Origin: JARYLZ01 sp964388275
Lineage (GTDB): Bacteria > Bacteroidota > Ignavibacteria > SZUA-365
Direction: 5' to 3'
Length of the DNA stretch: 64,000 bases
NCBI GenBank assembly: GCA_964388275.1
Contig: CAYLZD010000016.1
Span: forward strand, 1 to 64,000
Shown: positions 8,226 through 18,700 of the stretch, piece by piece
How positions within the stretch are numbered: the first letter of the stretch is position 1
Layout of the letters: every line of letters begins with the position of its first letter
Notes under the pieces: model-generated
Seen by the model: only the letters and a program-made list of their open reading frames with translations
What the model was told of the DNA's origin: nothing
The model's database searches: none
Made by a program: the position numbers and the translations under genes

Positions 8226-11200
8226 CTATTGCTTGAGAATTTTTCTAAACAATGCTTGCTTTCCGGCATGTACTTGCAGGAAGTACAAACCATCGGGCAA
8301 ATGGCGCAGATCCAGCCGGCGCAGATAGGTCTCCTCTCCGGCATAGTCCTCGAAGCCCGCCATCTCCCTGCCGAGCATATCCAGGACCAGCAGCTTGATC
8401 GCGGCTGGAGAGGAAAGCTGCAATTCCACCGTCACCTGTCCCTGATTAGGATCCGGGAATACCGAGAACGAGGAAACACTCCGGACATCTTCTACGCCCG
8501 TCGCCCTGTAATCGTAAGGTCCCGAGGTGGAAGAGCAGGTGTCGGCATTCCACACAGTGACCGTGTATTGCCCGTTGACGGTCGGATTGTATGTTCTTTG
8601 AGTCGCTCCGGTGATGGGCGCGCCGCTGAGGTTCCACTGGTAGCGGGCAGAGGGTGTGCAAATAAGGGTATTGCCGCTTTGCGTAATCAGGGGTATAGGA
8701 GGATTGGGTTTCACCTGCACCTCCACGACTCCGGATTCTCCGCTGCAGTTGTTCTGGTTCGTTACGCGGACATTATAAAGGCCGCTTTGACTCACGGTGA
8801 TCCTGCGCGTCCTCGCGCCGGTCGACCACAGGTATGATTGCCAACCCGGTCCCGCATCCAGCTCCACGCTGCCGCCCTCGCAGAAGCGCAGCGGCCCGGC
8901 GGCCGTGATCACAGGCACGGGTGTTGCGTATCTGACGACGGCGACGGGAGTCGACGTGCCGACGCAACCGGCCGCATTCGTGACAGTGACGGTGTAACTG
9001 CCCGACGTCTTGACCGTTATCCGGCGCGAGCCGGCGCCCGTAGACCATGCGTAAGACGCATATCCTTCGCCGGCGTCCAGTATCACGCTGTCTCCAGCAC
9101 AGAAGGACGTCGGACCGCCGGCAGTGATGGTCGGGCGAGGCGCGGGAAACACCGTCACAGCAACAGCCGCGGATGTGCCCCTGCATCCCGCCGCATCACG
9201 CACGGTCACGGTATAATTACCCGCGTTTTTAACTGTTATGATACGCGTCGTGCGTCCGTTGGACCACTGATATGAACTGTATCCGCTGCCTGCATCGAGC
9301 CGGACGCTGTCGCCCTGGCAGAACGCGGTCGGGCCCTGCGGAAGTATGAGCGGCTGAGGAAGCGGATTCACTTTCACGGTCACAGACGCGGAGGTCGCCG
9401 AACACCCGGCCGCCGTCCACACGGTGACGGAGAAGGTCCCCGGATAGTCCGCCCTGATTGTGCGGGTTCCCTCTCCAGTGGACCACAGGTACCGCGCATA
9501 CCCCGCGCCCGCGTCGAGAGTCACCTCATTCCCGAGGCAGAAGGTCAGCGGCCCGCTCGCGGATATGCGCGGCGAGGGCAGGGGATTCACCTTGACGACG
9601 ATCGAATCCGACGTGCCGCTGCACCCGTTATCGTCCGTTACCGTCACGGCAAATTTTCCGGAAGAAGAAACGGTGATCGTGCGGGTTTGCGCTCCGTTCG
9701 ACCACAAGTAAGTCTTGAACACTCCTGCGGGATCCGCATCCAACGTCACGCTCCCGCCCTGGCAGAATTCCGTATTGCCGTCGGCCGCTATTTGCGGGTG
9801 CGGACGCGGGTTCACGGTAACCGTAAAGGTCGGCGAGTTGTTCACACAGCCGTTGGCGCCGGTGACCGTCACGAAATAATCGCCCGACCGAGTCACGACG
9901 AGCCGGCGGCCGCGCACACCGTTCGACCACACGAACGTCCAGGGATAGACGGAATCGCTCTCGAGTATCACGCTCGTTCCCTCGCAGAATGTGAGCGGGC
10001 CGCTGGCGACGACGCGCGGTCTCGGCAGAGGTATCGCGTTGACGACGACGGGCGGCGACGCGCCCTTGCAGCCGGCCAGAGTATTCACTTCCACGAAATA
10101 ACCGCCGGCTTCACCGACCGTGATCCTGCGAGCCGTATCGATAAACACGCTGTCCCTGTACCAGCGGTACCCGTCGAACTGCCGGCTCGAATCTACCGAC
10201 ATGCTGATGACGCCGCCTTCACATATCGGAAGCGATCCTTCCACCTTTATTTGAGGAGTCGGCCGCAAGGTCACGCCCACAAACACCTGATCCGTGCTGC
10301 GGCAGCCGTTGTCGTCTGTAACCGTCACAGTGTACATGGTGGGCGTTAGAGGAGCGGCCCAGGGACGGGCGGCGTTTGTATCGCTCAATCCGATCACAGG
10401 CGACCATTTATAAGAATATGGACGCGCTCCTCCGGAAGCGAGCTCCCCGATCTGGACACTGTCGCCCCAGCAGACCGTCCTGTTGGGCCCAGCGTCGGCG
10501 ATCGGCTGTGGATGCAGCCGCACTCTCACCGAATCGGTTGCGGTACAACCGTTTGCATCGGTGACGAGCACATAATATGTCGCGCTGTCCGCCGCCCTTA
10601 CGATCGGTTGGGCGACATTCACGGCGCTCAATCCTCCCGGAGGCGACCATCGATATGTGTAAGGCGGCTTGCCGCCGGTCGCCGGACTGCCGATCTGTGT
10701 GGCCTCCAAACGGCAAACCAGTTGATCCGGCCCCGCGTCTACCGAGGGCGGCGTGTTGACGATCACCCACACGCTGTCCGTGGCCGTGCAGCCCTTTCCG
10801 TCCATGACTGTGACGAAGTACAAAGTGGTGGCTGAAGGCAGAGCTCTGGGATCCCTGACTGTCGTGGAGCTCAGGCCGGCAGAAGGACTCCACGAATAGG
10901 AGTATCGGGCAGCGGTGTAACCTCCCTGTGCGGTCGCAAGCAGCTGCGCCGTATCGCCGAAACATATCGACTCGTCCACTCCGGCATCGATCGCCAAATC
11001 GGAGATGCGTATTTCCACGGAATCGACGCCCTCACAACCGTTGGCATCGATCACGGTGAAAATATAAGTCGTTGTGACGTCCGGTGAAGCGAAAGGCCGG
11101 GCGACGTTATCGGCGCTGAGCCCGAGGGACGGCGTCCAGAAATACGTGTACGGGGGGGTTCCGGTAACGGGCACGGAGCCGATCCGCACGGTTTCTCCCG

Positions 11201-14200
11201 CGCAGATCAATGAATCGGGTCCCGCGCCGGCCACGGGATTGCTGTTGACCGTGACCGTCATCGTGTCATATACCGTGGACATAGCGGCATCGGTGACCCT
11301 GAGATAATACGTGGTCGTGACCGACGGCGACGCGACCGGCCGCATTATCGTGCTGTCGTTCAATCCCGCCAATGGACGCCATCTGAAAACGTATGGAGGC
11401 GTGCCGCACACGGCCGTATCGCCGATAGTAGTCGAAGTTCCGAGACAAATCGATTTGTCCTCTCCGGCGAGCCCGGCGAGAGTCCCGTACACATGAACTG
11501 TGACAGTGTCCGTATCGTGACAGCCGAGACTGTCTGTAACCGTAAGGATATAGGCAGTCGAGGAAGCCGGGTATGCGAATGGACGAGCCACATCGGTCGC
11601 GCTGAGGCCGACCGCGGGCGACCAGGAATAAGTCCGCGGCACGCGTGTGATCACAAGCGGCCCGCCGATGCGCACTGTATCACCGGAACATATCGACTTG
11701 TCGTCGCCGGCGTCGGCGGTGACGCGGGCAACGGAAACGCTCACGCTATCGGCGGCAGTGCATCCGTTCGCATCGGTCACAAGGACGTGATACGTCGTGG
11801 AAACGGCCGGTGCGGCTGTAGGCGCGGCGATGTTTGTCGCGCTCAAACCGGCCGCCGGCGTCCAGGAATATGTGTACGGCGCCGTGCCGCCGGATGCCGT
11901 ATTGCCGATCTGAACGCTGCTCCCCCGGCAGATCACCGTGTCGGGTCCGGCCGATACAACAGGGCTGTTGAACACCGCGACCGTGATCGAATCCACGCTG
12001 ACGCAGTTGTAGGAATCGGTGACGGTCAGGAAATATTTGGTTGTGCCGGACGGTGCCGCGATCGGAAAGGCCGCCGTGGAATCGCTGAGACCGGCCGCCG
12101 GAGTCCAATGATAGCTCATCGGTCCCACGCCGCCGGCGGTAGCGCCTCCCAGCCGCGCCGTGGAGCCCGGGCATATCGAAGTATCGACGCCCGCATCCGC
12201 GACGAGAAGAGCACCGACGTTGACCTGCACCGAATCCGAAGTCCCGTCGCAGCCGTAGCCGTCCGCGACCTTCACCGCATATTTGCCGGACCTGCCGACT
12301 GTGATGGCGCGGGTGGATGCGCCTGTAGACCAGAGATACGACGAGTATCCCGGGCCGGCATCGAGTGTCACGCTGGCTCCATGGCAAATATTCGTGGGAC
12401 CGTTGACGGCGATGACCGGTTTCACGTCGCATATTTTCACGGCAAAGGCGTCGTGACCTCTGGAGATGAATTGCTGATGCGCCGATTGCACCGGGAAATC
12501 GGTGCTGGCCGTCCAACCCGCGAGCAGGATGTTTCCACTGAACTGCATGGCTATGCCCGAAGCAGCGTCCTCTGCGGCGCCTCCGTAGAAGGTGCCCCAC
12601 AGACGGTTTCCTGAGGGCGAGAATTTGACCGCATACGCGTCGATGGTGCCTGATTTTGCATTCTGTATCGTGTTGGTGGAGACGGGGAAGTTCGGACTTT
12701 CCGTTCTGCCTCCGATGGCAAAATTCCCCTGCATGTCGGCACACACGCCGTAGGCGACGTCATCCAGGTTGCCGCCGTAATACGTGGCCCAATCCCTGAT
12801 GCCGGTCGGAGCGAGGACGAAGAGAAATGCCTCGTCTCCGCCCGAGCGGAAAGCGCGGTAAGCTTGCGGCGAGACCGGGAGATTGTCGCTTGCGGTCACT
12901 CCAGCGACGGCGATGCGCCTGCCCGTGTCGGCCGCGATTCCATATGCAAGATCGAAAGCTGAGCCTCCGAGGTAGGTGGCCCATTGGCGGGCGCCGCCGC
13001 CGTCGAGTTTGACGACGAACGCATCTCCGAGTCCCGCCTGCGCGGTTTGGAACGCTCCCGTGGAAACCGGAAAATTGGTGCTGCGGGTGCCGCCCGCGAC
13101 GAGCACGTGTCCGGATAGATCAAACGCGACCGCGCGGCCTGTTTCCTCGAGAGATCCTCCGTAATAGGTGGACCACAGGAGCGCGCCGGCATTGCTGAAT
13201 CTCGATATGAATGCGTCTCCATAACCGGCATATGCGGACTGATAGGCGCCTCCGGCGGTCGGGAAGTTGATGCTCAGCGTAGCGCCGGTCACCAATATGT
13301 TGCCCGCGGCGTCGGAGGCTATACCGTAGGCGTTGTCGTCGCTGCTGCCTCCGAGCAGTGTAGCCCAGAGCAATTGCCCTGCGGAATTGAAACGAGCCAG
13401 GAAAGCGTCCGCCATCCCCCTGTTCAGCATCTGATAGGCGCCGGGCGTGGCAGGGAACACGTTGCTGGTCGATGATCCTCCGACTGCGATGTTGCCGGCC
13501 GCGTCCGCCGCAACGGAATAGGCCATGTCGTCGCCCGCGCCGCCGAAATATGTCGACCATTGGCGAACGCCCGCGCCGTTGAACTTGACTATGAACGCAT
13601 CGATAGCGCCCGCATTCACCGTCTGCACCGCGCCGGCGGTTATCGGGAAATTGGTGCTGTAAGTGAATCCCGCCACAATCACGTTGCCGGCCGGATCGGA
13701 AGCGACGCTCATGCCGTGATCTTCGTTCGTTCCCCCGTAATATGTTGACCATTGCACTGTGGGATCGATGACCAGAGACAGTGCCGGATCATACGCGCCC
13801 GTCTCGAAGCGGACCAGGTCGTTTTCATATATGAATGCGGTGCGCACCTTAGGCATCCCCGTGTCGTACGGATCCCCGGGATTCGGGGTCTGATAGGAAA
13901 ACGGGGTTGCTTCCGTCACCCGTCCGAATGGATTTTCCACGAGCAGGGCGCCGTCGCCCAGCACGGTCACGCTGCCCGCGCCGTTGAAACCGAGGCGGAT
14001 GTCCGAAGGATTTCCTCCGGGATGCACCACGAATTCGTACTTCATCCCCTTTTCCGAGGTCCGGAAAACCAAGTCGATATTCGGATAGATATTTTCATAT
14101 ACGATGCGGTCATACGAACGGGCAATGCGCGCATCCCTGCCTGCGCAATAATGCATCGAGTGATCCGGCCTCATGCCTTCCGCCCGCACCGTCAACCTAC

Positions 14201-14642
14201 TGGAGGCGCCGAGCAGTTCCATGTCCATTCTATACGACGACGAGGGAGAACGCGGAGTCAAGACGCCCGGGAACGGGGCTTCGCCGCCGTTTTCCGCCGC
14301 ATCCTCCGAGAATTTCAGGAACACGTAGCTGATCTTGTCGCGCGAGAAAAACACGCGAGCTGAACCGGCGCCCGTCGTAAAAAGCAGGTCTTCTCTCTGT
14401 TTCCCTTCGCAGTCCAGCACTTGTCCCACGTTCTCGATGAATCCGCTCGATTCCGCCATATCCGGCGCAATGGCCTTCGCTGCGTCCGGCTGCGCGGCAA
14501 GCAAAAGCCGCGCCGGTTTCAACGGTAAGTTACCGGCGCCCACGGCATCGGAAACCAACGCAACCGAGCCGCGAGTCGTGCCGGATACAAGGAAAACGGC
14601 GGCGGCAAGAAGCAGACGGAATGTTCGGTAATGACGGTTCAT
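8226..14642 (-). CDS. Giant secreted repeat protein: SBBP propeller, PKD-like and Ig-like arrays, T9SS sorting domain
   Basis: A 2138-residue cell-surface protein. The ATG at 14642 is chosen because AAGGGG lies just upstream and a signal peptide follows (FRLLLAAAVFLVSGTTRG). Order: an N-terminal domain with 'GFIENVGQ' and 'YENIYPNIDLVFRTSEKGMK' typical of proteins with SBBP repeats (about 60-290); seven SBBP repeats of about 64 residues (about 296-745, core W.TYYGG...D.AYG.A.D..GN); one Ig-like module; eight PKD-like modules of about 80 residues (C.G....G......Y.WTP..GLS..N...P.A.P..TT.Y...VTD..GC...D); eight more Ig-like modules of about 74 residues (FC.G.SV.LDAG.GY..Y.WSTG..TR.ITV..SG.Y.VTV....GC); and a type-A sorting domain (about 2060-2138). 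Likely role: adhesion, gliding or matrix. Confidence 0.88.
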   Translation of the reverse strand: MNRHYRTFRLLLAAAVFLVSGTTRGSVALVSDAVGAGNLPLKPARLLLAAQPDAAKAIAPDMAESSGFIENVGQVLDCEGKQREDLLFTTGAGSARVFFSRDKISYVFLKFSEDAAENGGEAPFPGVLTPRSPSSSYRMDMELLGASSRLTVRAEGMRPDHSMHYCAGRDARIARSYDRIVYENIYPNIDLVFRTSEKGMKYEFVVHPGGNPSDIRLGFNGAGSVTVLGDGALLVENPFGRVTEATPFSYQTPNPGDPYDTGMPKVRTAFIYENDLVRFETGAYDPALSLVIDPTVQWSTYYGGTNEDHGMSVASDPAGNVIVAGFTYSTNFPITAGAVQTVNAGAIDAFIVKFNGAGVRQWSTYFGGAGDDMAYSVAADAAGNIAVGGSSTSNVFPATPGAYQMLNRGMADAFLARFNSAGQLLWATLLGGSSDDNAYGIASDAAGNILVTGATLSINFPTAGGAYQSAYAGYGDAFISRFSNAGALLWSTYYGGSLEETGRAVAFDLSGHVLVAGGTRSTNFPVSTGAFQTAQAGLGDAFVVKLDGGGARQWATYLGGSAFDLAYGIAADTGRRIAVAGVTASDNLPVSPQAYRAFRSGGDEAFLFVLAPTGIRDWATYYGGNLDDVAYGVCADMQGNFAIGGRTESPNFPVSTNTIQNAKSGTIDAYAVKFSPSGNRLWGTFYGGAAEDAASGIAMQFSGNILLAGWTASTDFPVQSAHQQFISRGHDAFAVKICDVKPVIAVNGPTNICHGASVTLDAGPGYSSYLWSTGASTRAITVGRSGKYAVKVADGYGCDGTSDSVQVNVGALLVADAGVDTSICPGSTARLGGATAGGVGPMSYHWTPAAGLSDSTAAFPIAAPSGTTKYFLTVTDSYNCVSVDSITVAVFNSPVVSAGPDTVICRGSSVQIGNTASGGTAPYTYSWTPAAGLSATNIAAPTAAPAVSTTYHVLVTDANGCTAADSVSVSVARVTADAGDDKSICSGDTVRIGGPLVITRVPRTYSWSPAVGLSATDVARPFAYPASSTAYILTVTDSLGCHDTDTVTVHVYGTLAGLAGEDKSICLGTSTTIGDTAVCGTPPYVFRWRPLAGLNDSTIMRPVASPSVTTTYYLRVTDAAMSTVYDTMTVTVNSNPVAGAGPDSLICAGETVRIGSVPVTGTPPYTYFWTPSLGLSADNVARPFASPDVTTTYIFTVIDANGCEGVDSVEIRISDLAIDAGVDESICFGDTAQLLATAQGGYTAARYSYSWSPSAGLSSTTVRDPRALPSATTLYFVTVMDGKGCTATDSVWVIVNTPPSVDAGPDQLVCRLEATQIGSPATGGKPPYTYRWSPPGGLSAVNVAQPIVRAADSATYYVLVTDANGCTATDSVRVRLHPQPIADAGPNRTVCWGDSVQIGELASGGARPYSYKWSPVIGLSDTNAARPWAAPLTPTMYTVTVTDDNGCRSTDQVFVGVTLRPTPQIKVEGSLPICEGGVISMSVDSSRQFDGYRWYRDSVFIDTARRITVGEAGGYFVEVNTLAGCKGASPPVVVNAIPLPRPRVVASGPLTFCEGTSVILESDSVYPWTFVWSNGVRGRRLVVTRSGDYFVTVTGANGCVNNSPTFTVTVNPRPHPQIAADGNTEFCQGGSVTLDADPAGVFKTYLWSNGAQTRTITVSSSGKFAVTVTDDNGCSGTSDSIVVKVNPLPSPRISASGPLTFCLGNEVTLDAGAGYARYLWSTGEGTRTIRADYPGTFSVTVWTAAGCSATSASVTVKVNPLPQPLILPQGPTAFCQGDSVRLDAGSGYSSYQWSNGRTTRIITVKNAGNYTVTVRDAAGCRGTSAAVAVTVFPAPRPTITAGGPTSFCAGDSVILDAGEGYASYAWSTGAGSRRITVKTSGSYTVTVTNAAGCVGTSTPVAVVRYATPVPVITAAGPLRFCEGGSVELDAGPGWQSYLWSTGARTRRITVSQSGLYNVRVTNQNNCSGESGVVEVQVKPNPPIPLITQSGNTLICTPSARYQWNLSGAPITGATQRTYNPTVNGQYTVTVWNADTCSSTSGPYDYRATGVEDVRSVSSFSVFPDPNQGQVTVELQLSSPAAIKLLVLDMLGREMAGFEDYAGEETYLRRLDLRHLPDGLYFLQVHAGKQALFRKILKQ
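8470..10260 (-). repeat. Eight tandem Ig-like modules (coding)
   Basis: In the giant protein, about 74-residue units recur with a WSTG/WSNG core, an 'ITV..SG.Y.VTV' strand pair and a conserved Cys pair (FC.G near the start, GC near the end). The first unit is divergent and the last is shortened. A ninth related module sits before the PKD-like array near 12.2-12.4 kb. Boundaries are approximate. Confidence 0.7.
10260..12190 (-). repeat. Eight tandem PKD-like modules (coding)
   Basis: About 80-residue units with the pattern 'DAG.D..IC.G..V.IG', 'Y.WTP..GLS..N...P.A.P', 'TT.Y...VTD..GC...DSV'. They are similar to each other but not identical, with one apparent loss of the GC cysteine (the unit containing AAMSTVYDT). 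Boundaries are approximate. Confidence 0.7.
12410..13755 (-). repeat. Seven tandem SBBP beta-propeller repeats (coding)
   Basis: About 64-residue units with the core 'W.TYYGG...D.AY.IA.D..GNI.V.G.T.S.NFP' and an ending 'DAF..KF...G'. Seven units could close one seven-bladed propeller. Boundaries are approximate. Confidence 0.7.
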
Positions 14643-14737
14643 GGCAACCCCTTGTCGTGTATGGGTGATAACTTTTATTGTTATTCGCAAAAGACAGATA
14701 TCCGGACTATTATACGGCTTTGCGGCATAAATATCCA

Positions 14738-15463
14738 ATGAAACACATGCGGAGACCGAGCATACTTTTCATTTTTCCCCATCCGGATGACGAGTCCTTT
14801 CTCACCGGAGGCACAATCGCGAAATACGCGCATTCAGGCGCGGCGGAAGTCTTCCTTTATACGCTGACCCGCGGAGAAGCGAGCCGGAATGCCGCGCTTC
14901 AAGGAATGAGACCTGAGGAATTGGCCGAGCTGCGGGTGAAGGAAGTGTCGGAGGCGGCAAAAATACTGGGGGTTAGCGAGCATGTGCAGGGCGCGTGGCC
15001 GGACGGCGGCTTGCGGGATTTGGATCCGCGCGAGCTCGAAAACGATTTCGAGGCCGCGCTGAAGCGCTTCGATCCCGATGTGCTCGTCACTTTCGACGCG
15101 CAGGGCGGATCGGCGCATCCGGATCACATCGTGGCGCATCAGACGCTGAAGCGCGTTTTCGCGGTCGACAGAGAGCGGCGGCGCAGGCCGCTTCGCCTTT
15201 GTTTCTGCGGATTGCCCGCCTGGAAAATCGCCGCCTGGCCGCGCAAGGTGTTCGGTATTCCCGAGCACCGAATACACGCGGCGATCGACGTATCGCAATA
15301 CCGGGAGATCGAAAAAGCGGCTATCGAAGCGCATTACAGCGTGAGGCGGGACGTAGCCGATCACAATTATGACGGTTGGATGTCATGGGAGACTGAATAT
15401 TATTCATTCTTTCAAGAAACGCTCCGACCGCCGGTCGACGACCTGCTCTCAGGGCTCCGGTGA
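14738..15463 (+). CDS. PIG-L (LmbE-like) family zinc deacetylase
   Basis: A 241-residue hydrolase of the PIG-L/LmbE family, which removes N-acetyl groups from sugars such as GlcNAc conjugates. The diagnostic HPDDE motif is at residues 15-19 (zinc ligands His15 and Asp18), with the third zinc ligand in 'AHPDHI' near residue 122. There is no signal peptide, so it is likely cytoplasmic. The ATG at 14738 was chosen because the frame upstream (to 14678) carries no family sequence; 14747 is also possible. It is divergent from the giant repeat protein with a 95-base shared upstream region. The substrate could be a low-molecular-weight thiol or glycan precursor; the sequence does not decide. Confidence 0.85.
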   Translation: MKHMRRPSILFIFPHPDDESFLTGGTIAKYAHSGAAEVFLYTLTRGEASRNAALQGMRPEELAELRVKEVSEAAKILGVSEHVQGAWPDGGLRDLDPRELENDFEAALKRFDPDVLVTFDAQGGSAHPDHIVAHQTLKRVFAVDRERRRRPLRLCFCGLPAWKIAAWPRKVFGIPEHRIHAAIDVSQYREIEKAAIEAHYSVRRDVADHNYDGWMSWETEYYSFFQETLRPPVDDLLSGLR

Positions 15464-15731
15464 GGTCACACGGCGCCGAGGAACCGGTGAGCCATGAAAT
15501 GCGCGAATGCGCTGCACGGACAGCCGCCATCGAGAAGAAGATGTATTTATTCTCCGAGTCTTGATATCATCCAAAGTTATGCGTAGAATTACGGTTGAAT
15601 CAAGGAAGAACCACCCTACGACGAAGCATTACAAGGGCTGACCTCCGCAGGCATTCATGAAAGGCGGATAGTCCGGTAGCCGACCGGCAGCGGTGATTCG
15701 ATATTTTGAACTTCCATCAAGGCAGACGCAT

Positions 15732-18700
15732 ATGACACGAACGCATTTAGCACTGGCCGCCTTAATGATCCTATGGCTTGGCGCGGACGCGCGAGCTCAG
15801 CTTTCGCTGGTCGTTCAGATGGATCCGCTGCCGTCGCCGTACCTCTCGGATTGGCGATCGAGACCCAATACGATCCGCTTCGTCATCACCAATCCGACAA
15901 GTTCATCCATCAGCGGGCGGTTTCAGGCGTATATCGAAGGCGATAAGCGCGGCAGGGTGGCCGAGACCAAGCTTGACGCGAGCATTCCGCCTGTTGTCAT
16001 CCCTCCCGGATCGCATACTTTCAATGCTATCAGCGCGCGATTCATAGAGGAAGACGCAGTCCGATATATCGGCAGCAGCAAGGAAGAAGCCGAGAAAAGC
16101 GGGCGTCTGCCGGAGGATCGTTTCCGGCTCTGCGTTCAGTTCGTCGGTTACGACGATCCCTGGGCGCCGCTCTCGAACGAGTCGTGCACGTCATTCGAGG
16201 TGCGGTTGCTTCTGCCCCCCTCGCTCATAGCGCCTGCGGACAGAGAAACCGTAAGAGCCATACCGACTTTCCAGTGGAGCATTGTGCCGCTGGGACTCGG
16301 CACCTTCGCACACTATGAACTGAAAGTGGTCGAACTGGATCCGGGTCAGACCAACATCGCTTCCGCGATCGAGAGCAATCTTCCCCTGATTGTGCGCGGG
16401 ACTACGATGCCGGTTTACCAGTACATGGCCTCGGATCCCGTGCTGGAGAAAGGCCGCAGCTACGCGTGGCGTGTCCGCGCCTTCGATCCGGACGGCAAGA
16501 TGACTTTTGCGAACAAGGGATTCAGCGAGATCCGGGCCTTTCTGTACGACCCGATTGTTCCCCCGGCCATAGGCGGCGGAGTGAAACCCGGGGTTGCTCC
16601 GCAGATAAGCGCGGCGCCCATACCCCCGTTTTCGGGCCTGTCGTATTCGTACCTGCCGAATTTCGTATTCAACAACATGACGCGCGCGGGAGGACGTCTT
16701 CTTACGACCTTCCTGAAATCGCACATCCCGAAAGCGCGTTCCATCATAGAGCAATCGCCCGCGCCCTCGGGAGGTTCGAAGGGCTTCAAGCTTCCCGTCA
16801 CACCGCAGGTCGCTCCGGCGCAGACGCAGCTTGGCATACAGCTAGCCACACCCGCCGGCAAGGAAGCGACGCCGCTCGGCGGCATACATCTCAAGTTGTA
16901 TCAGTGCATGAAAACCAACCCGCAGTGCATCTATTACCCGTTTTACATAGGCGGGAAGATGTACGACACGAGGAAACTCGTCGCCACCACGACGACGCAG
17001 GCCGACGGCAGTTTCGAGTTCCTGTTTTTCGCCACCGACTCGGCGGGTCTCATCATACAGAACACCTCGGTCCGCTGCGGCGGCGGTGAATTCGCGCAGA
17101 TCGTGACGGCCGACGTCTACCGCTACTACCAGATCGAAGTCACGGATCCGCATCTGTGCAGTCCTTCAGACGAATTCAAGATTCAACCCGGAGAAGGCGC
17201 CGATGTCGGAACGATTTATTCCCTCGTGCGTTGGTACAATGCAACGATCCGTGTGCAGGACGCCGTAAAGGGGAGCACGCTCAATTTCATGGATGTGGAG
17301 GTGGCGCGATTGAACAGGCCTTTCGACGTCCCGCCCAACGAGGGTGAGCTGAGTCCGCATCAGCCCAGTGTATTCAGCTCCTACGTTCCCGGTCTGCAGG
17401 CCATCGCAAAAGGTAAGTCCAGCGGCAACGGAGAGGTAAAGTTCCGCTACCTTCCCATCAACGGTGGCGGCAGCGACAAGTTCCAGCTCATTGTGACCTC
17501 GCCCGAGCAGGGCGCGTATTACTACGCGAAGAAGTGGCGGACTTTTTCGGTGCATTTCGGCTTCAACGAAAAGGACGAACTCGACAACAACCTCCCCCTG
17601 GCGTACACGCCCATACACAACGAAGACTTCGATCCGTCTTCTCTCAATGCCGTGATCGTGGCAAAGGTGACGCCCAAGAAACCGCGCATACTCGGCCAGG
17701 TTTACCGGCAGGACAATCCGCTGCAGCCGGTGAAGAACGCCCAGGTGCAGCTCTGGGCCTGGGCGGGCATTCTGCCGGTACAGCTCAAGACGGTTCTGAC
17801 GAACGACTCGGGCGGTTTCTCCTTCGAAGACCTGAATCCGACAACCAACAGCGCGCAGTTCTATTTTCTGAAAATCGTGAAGTACGGTTTCAAGGACAAG
17901 GTATTTCCCGAGAATCTCGGAACAGACGCAATCCGTCTCGATATGGGCCAGCAGCGCCATTGCGGACACGTTCTGATAGAGCCCGCGCTGGTGGTAACCG
18001 GACGCGTGGTGGACGAGCTGGGACGGCCCGTGGCCGCGAATGTGCGCATCGGCAACGGCGAATTCGTTCATACAAAATCCTATGGAATTCCGGCGCAGGC
18101 GATGAACTTCTACTCGCCTCCTCCACAGAATCAGATGATACAGACGGTAAAAAACAAGACTTTCACCCCGTCAAAAGCGCTGTACGCGCTGAAACTGAAG
18201 CAGACGCCGCTGCTCGTCCTGAAGGAGGAATTCACCTCGCCGGCGCCGTACGGATTCAACTGGATTTATATCGTGCCCGACAACATGGGTATGTATTACC
18301 CCGAGACCCTGGCCGTCATCCTCCCGCAGAACGCCGTCGACATCGGAGAATTCACGGTTTCGATAAAACTGCACCGGCTTGCGGTGCGCGCCGTGGAAAT
18401 GGAGTTTTCCCAGAGTCAGCCGAAGCCCGTGGCAAAAAAGAAATCCGGCATCACGGCGATCTCGTACAACCTGTTCATAATACCAATGCCGACATTGAAG
18501 GTCGTGCAGAACGCCAGGATACGCGTCAACGGCCAGGAACCCGACTCCACGGATTCCGGAGGCACCTCGTATTTCGCCTGGAGTTCGCCGAGCGATCTCG
18601 CGGCCATCGACATCGAGGGGCCGCCCGGCTCGGATTTCATCCCCAAACAGATACAGGCGACTGTGGATGAGAGCAAGGGCTGGAACGTGATGGACGTGCT

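Noticed and set aside
8470..13755. Regular repeats that could suggest a CRISPR array or satellite DNA
   Set aside because: They are protein-coding modules of 64-80 codons, diverged at the DNA level, with no short identical repeats and unique spacers.
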